A stretch of DNA of 51,217 bases from an uncultured Lachnospiraceae bacterium (GTDB lineage: Bacteria > Bacillota > Clostridia > Lachnospirales > Lachnospiraceae). The stretch is from contig CAJUTC010000024.1 in assembly GCA_910589195.1 (NCBI GenBank), positions 1 to 51,217 of the forward strand, given 5' to 3'. Positions 23,471 through 31,962 of this stretch are shown here, one piece after another. Each line of letters opens with the position of its first letter. Within the stretch, counting starts at the first letter, position 1. Under the pieces are notes generated by a model that worked only from the letters and a program-made list of their open reading frames with translations, ran no database searches and was not told the origin of the DNA. Made by a program: the position numbers and the translations under genes.

Positions 23471-24805
23471 ATGGATGAAGCGCTGTTAAAACGAGTGCTT
23501 CCCCACAGCGTTGAAGCAGAGCAGTCTGTAATTGGAGCGATGCTGATGGATCAGGATGCGATTATTGCCGCGTCTGAGATGATCGGGGCAGATGATTTTT
23601 ACCAGCATCAGTATGGGATCATGTTTGAATCGATGGTGGAGTTGTTTAATGAAGGGAAGCCAGTGGATCTGGTGACCCTTCAAAACCGTCTAAAGGAAAA
23701 GGAGGTACCGCCAGAGGTAAGCAGCCTGGAATTTGTCCGGGAAATTGTCACTATGGTGCCCACATCGGCTAATATCCGCTCGTATGCTGGTATTGTCCGG
23801 GAAAAGGCTGTGCTTCGGCGCCTGATTCGGGTAAATGAAGAGATTGCCAATACCTGCTATGCAGGGAAAGATAAACTGGAGGATATTTTAGCTTACACAG
23901 AAAAGTCTATTTTTGATTTGCTTCAGAGCCGTACAGGAGGCGATTTCGTTCCCATTAAGCAGGTTGTATTAAATGTATTGGAAAAGATTGAGGCAGCATC
24001 CAAATCCGGCGGGACGGTTACTGGGATCCCTACCGGATTTATTGACCTAGATTATAAAACTTCTGGGATGCAGCCATCTGATTTTGTTTTGATTGCGGCT
24101 CGCCCTTCTATGGGAAAGACCGCCTTTGTGCTGAATCTTGTGGACTATGTGGCGGTGCGCAAAGGCCTTCCCTGTATGGTTTTCAGCCTTGAAATGTCTA
24201 AGGAACAACTGGTTAACCGCATGCTTTCCATGGAGTCTAACGTAGATTCCCAAAAGCTTAGGACAGGAAGCCTGACCGACGCAGACTGGGACGCCGTGGT
24301 GGAGGGAATCGGCATTATCGGCAATTCTAAGCTGATTATTGATGATACGCCTGGGATTTCCGTTACAGAGCTGCGCAGCAAATGCAGAAAGATGAAGCTG
24401 GAGTACGGTCTTAGTATGGTTATTATTGATTACCTTCAGTTAATGAGCGGAAGCGGACGAAGCGGGGATAATCGGCAGCAGGAAATATCCGAGATTTCCC
24501 GCTCATTAAAAGCGCTTGCCAGGGAAATGGATGCTCCAGTTATTGCCTTATCCCAGTTAAGCCGTGCCTGTGAAACCAGGCAAGATCACCGCCCTATGCT
24601 TTCTGATTTGCGTGAATCAGGGGCAATTGAACAGGATGCGGATGTGGTAATGTTTTTATACCGGGATGATTACTATAACAAGGATACGGAGCGGCCAAAT
24701 GTGGCAGAGGTGATTATCGCAAAGCAGAGGAATGGCCCTATCGGAACGGTTGAGCTTCTTTGGAGGCCTGAGTTTACAAAGTTTGTAAATATGGCCAGGC
24801 AATAG
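23471..24805 (+). CDS. dnaB: Replicative DNA helicase
   Basis: 444 residues. The N-terminal domain (about 5-105, LPHSVEAEQSVIGAMLMDQD) is followed by a RecA-like helicase domain. Motifs are Walker A IAARPSMGKTAFVLN, Walker B MVIIDYLQLMSG, and the later SQLSRACETR and LRESGAIEQDADVVMFLYR. It unwinds DNA ahead of the replisome as a hexamer. GGAGGG lies a few bases before the ATG. It follows rplI by 52 bases in the conserved gdpP-rplI-dnaB block. Confidence 0.98.
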   Translation: MDEALLKRVLPHSVEAEQSVIGAMLMDQDAIIAASEMIGADDFYQHQYGIMFESMVELFNEGKPVDLVTLQNRLKEKEVPPEVSSLEFVREIVTMVPTSANIRSYAGIVREKAVLRRLIRVNEEIANTCYAGKDKLEDILAYTEKSIFDLLQSRTGGDFVPIKQVVLNVLEKIEAASKSGGTVTGIPTGFIDLDYKTSGMQPSDFVLIAARPSMGKTAFVLNLVDYVAVRKGLPCMVFSLEMSKEQLVNRMLSMESNVDSQKLRTGSLTDADWDAVVEGIGIIGNSKLIIDDTPGISVTELRSKCRKMKLEYGLSMVIIDYLQLMSGSGRSGDNRQQEISEISRSLKALAREMDAPVIALSQLSRACETRQDHRPMLSDLRESGAIEQDADVVMFLYRDDYYNKDTERPNVAEVIIAKQRNGPIGTVELLWRPEFTKFVNMARQ

Positions 24806-24831
24806 GAAGCAGAAAAGAAAGCAGGATTTTT

Positions 24832-25989
24832 ATGGATACGAAGAGAGTTGAGATAAAAGACAGGATGCATCCTAAAGAAGAAGAGCTTTTAGAAGCCGCC
24901 CGGATTTTAAGAGAGGGCGGCTTAGTGGCGTTCCCCACAGAAACGGTTTACGGTCTGGGAGGGAATGCACTGGATGAATCGGCAGCCAGAAAGATCTATG
25001 GAGCGAAAGGACGTCCCTCAGATAATCCTCTGATTGTCCATATTTCCTGTATAGATGAACTGCCTCCACTGGTAAAGGAAATTCCGACAGCAGGCAGGAT
25101 CCTGGCAGAAACCTATTGGCCTGGCCCCCTTACCCTGGTATTTCCGAAAAGCGATTTAGTTCCGGAAAGTACCACAGGCGGATTGGATACAGTAGCGGTT
25201 CGGATGCCGGATGATCCAATTGCAAGCCAGCTTATCCATCTTTCCCGTGTCCCAGTGGCAGCTCCCAGTGCCAATACCTCCGGGCGTCCAAGCCCTACCA
25301 CTGCGGATCACGTATGGCAGGATATGAATGGAAAGATTGAGATGGTAGTAGACGGGGGGCAGGTAGGAATCGGCGTAGAGTCTACGATTGTGGATGTATC
25401 TGGCCCGGTGCCGGTTATACTACGTCCTGGCGCGGTTACCCAGGAAATGCTGGATGAATTACTGGGGAAGGTTTTGATTGATCCGGCGATTCTTGGCCCG
25501 ATGGAAAAGGGAGTCCGACCCAAAGCGCCGGGAATGAAGTATAAGCATTATGCACCCAAGGCGGATCTGGCGTTGTTTGAGGTGAAGGAGGAAACCATAA
25601 AGCAGCTATATACGCCGGGAAGCCGACTTTATAGCCTGATTTCCAGCCAGATGATTTCCGATGGAAGGAATTGGAATTTAAAGCCGGAAACATTTTATAT
25701 GGCATGGAAAGTAAATGAAGCTGCCATGGAAATGGAAAAGGCCGGAGCCAAGATTGGTGTAATTTGCACAGATGAAACCATGGATCTTTACACTGTAAGC
25801 CTTAAGCGCAGCATAGGCAAACGAGCCAGTGAAGCTTCCGTAGCCCATAACTTATATGGAGTACTGCGGGAATTTGATGATTTGGGATCTGACTATATTT
25901 ATTCGGAAAGCTTTTCCCAAACCCACCTTGGCGGCGCGATTATGAACCGGCTCAGTAAGGCAGCCGGGTATCGGATTTTGCGGGTGTAA
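24832..25989 (+). CDS. ywlC: L-threonylcarbamoyladenylate synthase, Sua5 type
   Basis: 385 residues with both Sua5 domains. The N-terminal YrdC/TsaC domain (about 13-210) has GGLVAFPTETVYGLGGNA, KGRPSDNPLIVHI and PSANTSGRPSPT. The C-terminal Sua5 domain (about 240-385) starts after the linker PGMKYKHYAPKADL. It makes threonylcarbamoyl-AMP from Thr, bicarbonate and ATP for the t6A37 modification of ANN-reading tRNAs. It starts 26 bases after dnaB and is probably cotranscribed with it. Confidence 0.96.
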   Translation: MDTKRVEIKDRMHPKEEELLEAARILREGGLVAFPTETVYGLGGNALDESAARKIYGAKGRPSDNPLIVHISCIDELPPLVKEIPTAGRILAETYWPGPLTLVFPKSDLVPESTTGGLDTVAVRMPDDPIASQLIHLSRVPVAAPSANTSGRPSPTTADHVWQDMNGKIEMVVDGGQVGIGVESTIVDVSGPVPVILRPGAVTQEMLDELLGKVLIDPAILGPMEKGVRPKAPGMKYKHYAPKADLALFEVKEETIKQLYTPGSRLYSLISSQMISDGRNWNLKPETFYMAWKVNEAAMEMEKAGAKIGVICTDETMDLYTVSLKRSIGKRASEASVAHNLYGVLREFDDLGSDYIYSESFSQTHLGGAIMNRLSKAAGYRILRV

Positions 25990-26018
25990 CGGGAATTGGA
26001 AAAAGAATGGAGGATGGC

Positions 26019-26513
26019 ATGTCGCATAAACGAGAAGATTATATTACATGGGATGAATATTTTATGGGGGTTGCCGAATTATCAGCGCTGCGCTCTAAGG
26101 ATCCCAGTACCCAGGTAGGAGCCTGTATTGTAAGCCAGGATAATAAAATCTTATCCATGGGATATAATGGTTTTCCAAAGGGCTGTTCTGACGATGAATT
26201 TCCGTGGGATAAGGAGAAGGAACAGGAAGATCCTTATAACGCGAAGTATTTTTATACCACCCACAGCGAGCTAAACGCAATTTTAAATTACCGGGGAGGA
26301 AGCCTAGAGGGAAGCAAGCTGTATGTGACCTTGTTTCCCTGTAATGAGTGTGCCAAAGCGATTATCCAGGCTGGCATTAAAACCCTGATTTATGGCAGTG
26401 ATAAATATGCAGATACTCCGGCAGTCAGGGCTTCTAAACGTATGCTGAATGCTGCGGGTGTCAGGTATTATCAGTATGAGCCTACAGGAAGGCTGATTAA
26501 AATCCAGGTGTAA
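26019..26513 (+). CDS. dCMP/cytidine deaminase family protein (ComEB-like)
   Basis: 164 residues with the zinc-dependent deaminase motifs THSELNAIL (His and catalytic Glu) and FPCNECAKAI (two Cys). The N-terminus TWDEYFMGVAELSALRSKDPSTQVGACIV is typical of dCMP deaminases. These convert dCMP to dUMP for thymidylate synthesis. ATG 26019 is preferred to the in-frame ATG 26007 because GGAGG (26009-26013) is properly spaced only for the downstream start. It lies within the dnaB-Sua5 run of genes. Confidence 0.92.
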   Translation: MSHKREDYITWDEYFMGVAELSALRSKDPSTQVGACIVSQDNKILSMGYNGFPKGCSDDEFPWDKEKEQEDPYNAKYFYTTHSELNAILNYRGGSLEGSKLYVTLFPCNECAKAIIQAGIKTLIYGSDKYADTPAVRASKRMLNAAGVRYYQYEPTGRLIKIQV

Positions 26514-26537
26514 TGGAAAAGAGGCGGATGAAAGGAC

Positions 26538-28289
26538 ATGAATTATTTGCTGATAGCAATCAACGCGAAATATATCCATTCGAATTTGGGCATATACTGC
26601 TTAAAAGCGTATGCGGATCAGGAGCTGGAAGGATGTAAGCCTAGGATTTCCATCGGGGAATATACGATCAATCATTCCCGCCAGTGGATTTTAGCAGACA
26701 TTTATGAAAAAAATCCGGATGTAGTGGGATTTTCCTGCTATATCTGGAATATAGAATATGTGACCTGTTTGCTTCAGGACCTTCCAAAGATTCTGCCCAA
26801 CACAAGAATCTGGCTGGGAGGTCCTGAGGTTTCTTATAACGGGCCTGAGCTTTTGCGCAAATTTCCCCAGGTAACCGGAATCATGATCGGGGAAGGAGAG
26901 GAAGCCTTTGCAGGTCTGATCCGGCATTATCAGCAAGAAACGGCTGAAAAAGGGAAAGAAGAAACTGGTTTCGAGAATATTCCAGGAATTGTGTACCGTC
27001 TGCCACAAAGCTTAGGAGGAGAGATCCGGATGAATCCAGGTCTTCCCCCAATGGATCTGAACCGGCTGCCCTTTCCTTATAAGGACTTAAAGAAGGAAGC
27101 TTTTGCCCATCGGATCCTTTACTATGAAAGCAGCAGAGGCTGTCCCTATTCCTGCAGCTATTGCCTGTCTTCTATTGAGCGGACGGTGCGGTTTCGGGAT
27201 TTGGATCTTGTAAAGCAGGAGCTACAGTTTTTCCTGGATCGGAAGGTAGACCAGGTAAAATTTGTGGATCGGACGTTTAACTGCAGAAAATCCCACGCAC
27301 TGGAAATTTGGAGCTATATTCTGGAACATGATAATGGGGTGACAAATTTTCACTTTGAAATTGCGGCAGATTGCCTGAATGAGGAGGCGGTTGCGTTGCT
27401 TGAGAAGATGCGTCCAGGACTGATCCAATTAGAAATCGGCATCCAATCCACCAATCCGGAAACCATAACAGCTATTCGCAGAACAATGGATCTGGAAAAG
27501 GTGGAACGGATGGTGGCCAAAGTAAGAGCAGGCCGGAACATACATCAGCATCTTGATTTGATTGCGGGCCTGCCCTTTGAGGGGTTTGAACGGTTTTGTC
27601 ATTCTTTTGACCAGGTGTATCGGATGAAGCCGGATCAGCTTCAGCTTGGCTTTTTAAAAGTGCTGAAAGGCTCCTACATGGAGGAGCAAAAAGAAACATA
27701 TGATTTACTGGCAGGTGAACTGCCGCCATACGAGGTGCTGTCTACCAGGTGGCTTAGCTTTCAGGATGTTTTAAAGCTAAAGCAAATTGAGGAAATGGTA
27801 GAGATTTATTATAACAGCGGCCAATTCGCGCAAACCATAGAATATCTGGAAACCCTGTTTTCCAGGCCAATCCAACTGTTTGAAGCGTTGGCTCACTGGT
27901 ATAAAAGCCAAAACTTGTCTGAAATCGGTCACAGCAGACAGGCAAGATATGAGATTGTATTCCAATGGATAAAGACACAGTTTCCTCAGGAAACGGAACG
28001 GGTTCGGGATACGCTGACAGTGGATCTTTACTTAAGGGAAAACGCGAAATCACGCCCGGTCTTTGCAAGAGATCTGAGCAAATGGCGGGATCCGTTTAGG
28101 CGGTTTTATCAAACTGAGCAGAAAACTTGGCAATTTTTAAAAGGATATGAGGGATTTGATTCCAAACAGCTTGCCAATATGACTCACATCGAAGTATTGT
28201 CCGATGAAACTGCGTTTCTGTTTGACTATAAAAACCGGGATCCATTAAGCCATAACGCATCAATGTTTGCCATCTGCCTTCCCGGATAG
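26538..28289 (+). CDS. B12-binding-domain radical SAM protein with DUF4080-like C-terminus
   Basis: 583 residues. The N-terminal Rossmann B12-binding-like domain (about 1-140) includes VVGFSCYIWNIEYVTCLL, LGGPEVSYNGPELL and MIGEGEEAF. The radical SAM barrel carries the 4Fe-4S motif SSRGCPYSCSYCLSS (CxxxCxxC, about 203-210), and QLEIGIQSTNPETITAIRR is a typical SPASM-less core motif. A C-terminal region of about 170 residues resembles the DUF4080 extension of this subgroup. No substrate can be assigned. The start has AAAGGA 5 bases away. It ends the gdpP-led run. Confidence 0.9.
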   Translation: MNYLLIAINAKYIHSNLGIYCLKAYADQELEGCKPRISIGEYTINHSRQWILADIYEKNPDVVGFSCYIWNIEYVTCLLQDLPKILPNTRIWLGGPEVSYNGPELLRKFPQVTGIMIGEGEEAFAGLIRHYQQETAEKGKEETGFENIPGIVYRLPQSLGGEIRMNPGLPPMDLNRLPFPYKDLKKEAFAHRILYYESSRGCPYSCSYCLSSIERTVRFRDLDLVKQELQFFLDRKVDQVKFVDRTFNCRKSHALEIWSYILEHDNGVTNFHFEIAADCLNEEAVALLEKMRPGLIQLEIGIQSTNPETITAIRRTMDLEKVERMVAKVRAGRNIHQHLDLIAGLPFEGFERFCHSFDQVYRMKPDQLQLGFLKVLKGSYMEEQKETYDLLAGELPPYEVLSTRWLSFQDVLKLKQIEEMVEIYYNSGQFAQTIEYLETLFSRPIQLFEALAHWYKSQNLSEIGHSRQARYEIVFQWIKTQFPQETERVRDTLTVDLYLRENAKSRPVFARDLSKWRDPFRRFYQTEQKTWQFLKGYEGFDSKQLANMTHIEVLSDETAFLFDYKNRDPLSHNASMFAICLPG

Positions 28290-28291
28290 TT

Positions 28292-28411
28292 TTTACAATT
28301 TCGGTTAACCTGTAAATAAGAATGAGGATTTATAAGTTCCTTTTTAAGAAGCTGATTTTGAAACGATCCAACCGTCCTTGCAATTGGATTTTAAAAGTGA
28401 GCGTTTCGAAA
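28292..28411. other. Structured intergenic segment after the radical SAM gene
   Basis: TTTACA…TGTAAA (28292-28297/28311-28316) encloses a GGTTAACC palindrome. Further on is a nested stem: GAAACG (28360-28365) with CGTTTC (28402-28407), and inside it ATCCAA (28366-28371) with TTGGAT (28384-28389). There is no T run. The function is unknown; it may be an attenuator or small RNA. Confidence 0.45.
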
Positions 28412-28468
28412 TTCAGAGAAGAGCCGGAATTGTATTTAGCAGGAATCTTAGTTTGACGTCACTGTTTT

Positions 28469-28563
28469 ATGATACCAGGGTCAAAAGGCCGAAAATCTGA
28501 TGCAACCTCGCTTGCAGGAGAATTTTTGACCTTAGAACCCGCCAAAAACATGAAAAAGCAGCC
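28469..28563 (+). repeat. Intergenic repeat, copy B (GATACCAGGG family)
   Basis: It begins ATGATACCAGGGTCAAAAGG like copy A (6347), and shares with it AAAATC, CTTGC and TTTTGACC blocks in the same order. Its last 21 bases (28543-28563) are identical to the reverse complement of 47683-47703. Confidence 0.6.
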
Positions 28564-28586
28564 ATAGGAAATGGGAAGGGGTCGAA

Positions 28587-29342
28587 ATGGAACATTCCTA
28601 TATTGCGTTGGATATTGAAACAACAGGTTTGAATCCGAAAAAAGATAAAATTATTGAAATCGGAGCACTGCGGATAAGAGATAATGCTGTGGAGGCCCGG
28701 TTCCATAGCTTAATTTATCCGGGGCGGGAGTTAAACGAATCGATTACCGCCTTAACAGGAATTACAGATGAAATGGTAGCGCAAAGACCTGAAATCCAGG
28801 AGATGATCGGAACGGTAGTAGATTTTTGCCAGGAGCTTCCGCTTTTAGGCCATCGGATTCTTTTTGATTACAGCTTTTTAAAACGGGCAGCGGTGAACCA
28901 GGGAATAAGGTGGGAACAAAAGGGAATCGATACCTTAAAGCTTTGCCGCCGCTTTATGCCAAAGGAGGAATCGAAAACCCTTGCAAATGCCTGCCGGTTT
29001 TATCAGATTAAGGCAGAAAACTGCCACCGGGCAATGTGGGACGCGTATGCTGCCCACGTTTTGTATCAGAAATTGGCAAACCAGTATCAGGAGTCGTTTC
29101 CCGAAAGCTTCCAGGCCGGGGAATTGATTTATAAAGTGAAAAAGGAACAGCCTGCTTCAAAAGGGCACAAAGAACGCTTGCAGGAATTGCTAAAATATCA
29201 TAAAATAAAAGCACCTGTGCAAATCGGCGCTCTAACCAGGAATGAAGCATCCAGGCTTACAGATGAAATTATATCAAAGTACGGAAGAATGGAAGCAAGA
29301 ATTTGGAGCACAAAGTCCTTAAAAGAGGTGAGAAAAGTATGA
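28587..29342 (+). CDS. DnaQ-like 3'-5' exonuclease
   Basis: 251 residues. The DEDDh exonuclease motifs are YIALDIETTGLNPKKDKIIEIGALR (Exo I, Asp/Glu), LLGHRILFDYSFLKRA (Exo II) and NCHRAMWDAYA (Exo III His..Asp). A basic C-terminal extension of about 75 residues has no known domain. Relatives include the Pol III epsilon subunit and RNase T; as a stand-alone protein it could act in repair or RNA trimming. AAGGGG precedes the ATG. Its stop overlaps the start of a 35-residue membrane peptide (ATGATG), so the two are coupled. Confidence 0.92.
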   Translation: MEHSYIALDIETTGLNPKKDKIIEIGALRIRDNAVEARFHSLIYPGRELNESITALTGITDEMVAQRPEIQEMIGTVVDFCQELPLLGHRILFDYSFLKRAAVNQGIRWEQKGIDTLKLCRRFMPKEESKTLANACRFYQIKAENCHRAMWDAYAAHVLYQKLANQYQESFPESFQAGELIYKVKKEQPASKGHKERLQELLKYHKIKAPVQIGALTRNEASRLTDEIISKYGRMEARIWSTKSLKEVRKV

Positions 29343-29446
29343 TGAATTTTAATGATAAGAAGACGAGAAAAGTAGTATCTACTATTATTGTGGTGCTTTT
29401 GGTGGTTGCGATGGTGCTTCCTATGGTAGTCCAGTTTATTCGGTAG
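29339..29446 (+). CDS. 35-residue single-pass membrane peptide
   Basis: The frame begins MMNFNDKKTRKVVSTI, continues with a hydrophobic helix of about 20 residues (VVLLVVAMVLPMVV) and ends QFIR. It overlaps the exonuclease stop by 4 bases and ends 12 bases before the VanW gene start. A positively charged N-terminus followed by one helix suggests an inner-leaflet anchor. Similar micro-proteins are common in Firmicutes, e.g. Prli42-like peptides, but homology is not claimed. Position, overlap and clean topology make it a credible gene that automatic calls easily miss. Confidence 0.72.
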   Translation: MMNFNDKKTRKVVSTIIVVLLVVAMVLPMVVQFIR

Positions 29447-29458
29447 GTGAAAAAGGTT

Positions 29459-31093
29459 ATGAAAAAAAGCTCGTTTGGGATCCTGCGGCTTTTGCTTGGA
29501 GCCGCAGCCAGTGTGCTGATGCCAGTGGATGCTATGGCAGCGCCGGCAAAGCTTCCGGAAGGACTGTCTTTAGAAGGGCAGAGCCTGGCCGGTCTTACAT
29601 CAGAGGAAGCAAAAAAAAAGGCAGATGATTACGCTGCTACGATGGCCGGGCAGACCGTTACCTTAAACCTGAAAGGGGTGCCTTTAAGCACCACAGCAGA
29701 TAAACTAGGCTTTCAGTGGAACAATAAAAGCCAGGTGGAGGAAGCTATCTGCCAATATGAGGACAGCAATTTGCTGAAGCGTTATATGATGGCAGTTGAT
29801 CTGGAAGAAGCGCCGATGGAAATCAGGATAGAAACCTCTTTAGAAAAGAGTGCTATTGATTCGTTTGTGCTAAAGGTTTGCTCCGGTACAGAGGAAGAAA
29901 GCCGAGATGCTGTGATTATCCGGGAAAATGGGGAATTTCATATTACTCCGGAACTAGCGGGAATGCAGGTTAACTTAGAGGCTACCTCGCTGGCATTAAG
30001 TGAAGCAGCCAAAGCAGGTCTGAAAGAGGCGGTTATAGCCGACGCTGTGGTGGAGGAAAGCCTGCCCAGGATTACGGCAGCAGATTTAGCAACTATACAA
30101 GATGTACTGGGGACGTTTTCCACCGATTTTTCCAGCAGCGGTTCGGCTCGTTCCACAAATTTATCAGTAGGGGCCGGGAAAATTAACGGCCATGTTTTGA
30201 TGCCGGGAGAAACCTTATCCGGATACGAGTGCCTGCAGCCCTTTACCGCTGCCAACGGATATCGGGCAGCCGCCGCTTATGAAAACGGGCAGGTGGTAGA
30301 CAGCATCGGAGGCGGCGTATGCCAGATTGCGACCACACTCTATAATGCGGCCCTGCTGGCAGAGCTTACGATTACCCAAAGGCAGAATCATTCAATGAGT
30401 GTAGGTTATGTAAAGCCTTCCCAAGATGCGGCAATTGCGGGAACTTATAAAGACATTAAAGTAACAAATCCTTATGAAACACCGATTTATGTGGAAGGTT
30501 ATACGAAAGGCCGGACCCTGGTTTTCACCATATATGGGAAAGAAACCAGGCCGGCGAACAGAAAAATCCAATTTTTATCGGAAACACTTAGCGTAATTGA
30601 CCCGGGCGCCCCAAGGGAGGTTCCCAATGCGGCCCTTGCGCCGGGAAGCCGCAAGCAGGTTCAGTCTGCTCACAGAGGAATCCGTTCCAGGCTGTGGAAG
30701 GTGGTTACTGTGGATGGAGTGGAGCAGGAACGGATTTTGTTAAGCACGGACACGTATCTTGCGTCGCCGGCTATCGTTCAGGTGGGGCCGCTGATTCCGG
30801 CGGCCATACCGCTTCCGGCGCCAGAAACCATACCGGAAACAGTGCCGGAATCCCTTCTTCAGGGCGGAGCATCACAGAATCTTCCCACGGAACCTTCCGC
30901 AGAGCAAATGCCTGCCGAATCAGCGGCGCCACAGCTACCGGCGGAAACCGGACAGGCAAGTCTTCCGGAGGTAACCGTGCCGCAAACTGAACCAGAAGAA
31001 ACCACCATGCCACAGCAAGTCTTGCCAGTGCAGCCCACACAGCCATCGGTGATACTTCCGGCTGAACCGTCAGTTCCGGCCACAGGGCCATAA
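29459..31093 (+). CDS. VanW family exported protein
   Basis: 544 residues. A signal peptide or N-terminal anchor (about 1-28, ending ASVLMPVDAMAAPAK) is followed by a peptidoglycan-binding-like region (40-210). The VanW domain has GHVLMPGETLSGYECLQPFT and DSIGGGVCQIATTLYNAAL. A G5-like segment ends TDTYLASPAIVQVGP, and a Pro/Glu/Thr-rich tail (about 440-544) follows. VanW was first described near vancomycin-resistance genes; its role is unclear, probably at the cell wall. ATG 29459 is preferred because AGGTGA lies 8 bases before it; an in-frame GTG at 29447 has no site. The tail repeats look wall-spanning. Confidence 0.92.
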   Translation: MKKSSFGILRLLLGAAASVLMPVDAMAAPAKLPEGLSLEGQSLAGLTSEEAKKKADDYAATMAGQTVTLNLKGVPLSTTADKLGFQWNNKSQVEEAICQYEDSNLLKRYMMAVDLEEAPMEIRIETSLEKSAIDSFVLKVCSGTEEESRDAVIIRENGEFHITPELAGMQVNLEATSLALSEAAKAGLKEAVIADAVVEESLPRITAADLATIQDVLGTFSTDFSSSGSARSTNLSVGAGKINGHVLMPGETLSGYECLQPFTAANGYRAAAAYENGQVVDSIGGGVCQIATTLYNAALLAELTITQRQNHSMSVGYVKPSQDAAIAGTYKDIKVTNPYETPIYVEGYTKGRTLVFTIYGKETRPANRKIQFLSETLSVIDPGAPREVPNAALAPGSRKQVQSAHRGIRSRLWKVVTVDGVEQERILLSTDTYLASPAIVQVGPLIPAAIPLPAPETIPETVPESLLQGGASQNLPTEPSAEQMPAESAAPQLPAETGQASLPEVTVPQTEPEETTMPQQVLPVQPTQPSVILPAEPSVPATGP

Positions 31094-31130
31094 AAGAGGC
31101 AATTAAGTAACATTTTCATAAGGAAAGGGT

Positions 31131-31225
31131 ATGGGTAACTAGACCGAAACAGGCTCTGGCACAGTGGTAAGCCGCCCTCATTCGGCCTGGTTTCCCCAGC
31201 GCAAGGGCGCTGAACTTTCAAAGTA
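31131..31225 (-). other. Conserved-looking structured element, cobalamin-riboswitch-like core on minus strand
   Basis: Read on the minus strand, this segment contains GGGGAAACCAGG, GAATGA, GGGCGGC and CCACTGTG followed by GCCAGAGCCTG. Block order and wording resemble the cobalamin riboswitch core, with a compressed B12-box-like end. No minus-strand gene lies downstream; it would run into the 3' end of the VanW gene. Pieces recur at 47407-47429 and 48863-48874, so it may instead be a dispersed repeat. On the plus strand it is the leader of the gene at 31287. Confidence 0.35.
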
Positions 31226-31286
31226 AACGCAAATACCTAAGGTTTGCAACAAAATGTGAGGATAAGAAAAATACCAGGAGAGTAAC

Positions 31287-31883
31287 ATGATACGACCACC
31301 GAAACGAGAGTGCAATGGTACAATGGTGCCGGGAGAAGATCTGGTAGTGGCTGGCTATATTTGTCAGCGGGGGACAAGGGAGTTAATCCAGGCTTTCAGG
31401 CAGGAACTGTTCCAGTGGTTTTCCAAAAGCTTTCTTTGGGAAGCGGTTCAGGCGGCTCAACCGGATGTGAACCACTATCTTCCAAAGTTTATGGAACTAG
31501 GGGCAACAGAGTCAGAGCCTGCCGGCGAGGGCGGCATATTAAAGGCCATATGGGACTTGTCCGGAGCATACCGGGTTGGTCTTACCTTTTTCCCCAGAAC
31601 CATCCCTATTCGTCAATGTACAATTGAAATTTGCGAACGTGTTGGCTGTAATCCGTACCGCCTTTTTTGTGGAAATTGCCTTGTAATGGCAGCGGCAAAC
31701 GGCGGACAGCTTGTGGAAGCCTGCATAAATCTTGGCATTCCGGCTGCGGTTATTGGCCGGGTAGAAGAAGGAACGGCCAGGAAAATCCGGCATGGGGAGG
31801 AAACCGGGTATTTGGAACGTCCGGGAGAGGATGAACTGTACCGGGTTACCAGAACCAAGATGGAATCATACGTACCAAAATGA
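31287..31883 (+). CDS. AIR synthase-related C-terminal domain protein
   Basis: 198 residues. The C-terminal two thirds match the AIRS_C fold found in PurM, HypE and ThiL: GCNPYRLFCGNCLVMAAANG, then LVEACINLGIPAAVIGRVEEG. The ATP-binding N-terminal domain of those enzymes is absent. The N-terminus (MIRPPKRECNGTMVPGEDLV) also resembles the GEDLVVAG/VPGDDIVVTG entry to that fold. Lacking the ATP-grasping half, it may be a binding or regulatory protein. It precedes an Lrp-type regulator by 79 bases. AGGAGAG lies before the ATG. Confidence 0.75.
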   Translation: MIRPPKRECNGTMVPGEDLVVAGYICQRGTRELIQAFRQELFQWFSKSFLWEAVQAAQPDVNHYLPKFMELGATESEPAGEGGILKAIWDLSGAYRVGLTFFPRTIPIRQCTIEICERVGCNPYRLFCGNCLVMAAANGGQLVEACINLGIPAAVIGRVEEGTARKIRHGEETGYLERPGEDELYRVTRTKMESYVPK

Positions 31884-31962
31884 GTGCTCTCGCAGACTTA
31901 GCCGCTGGAAGGGAAAGGGGAGAGCTTTCGGGAGTGGCTTTTACAAAAATGGAGGATTTGTT

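Noticed and set aside
30694..31221. Gly/Ser- and Pro-rich frames overlapping the VanW 3' end on both strands
   Set aside because: Shadow frames caused by the biased Pro/Glu/Thr tail of the VanW protein.
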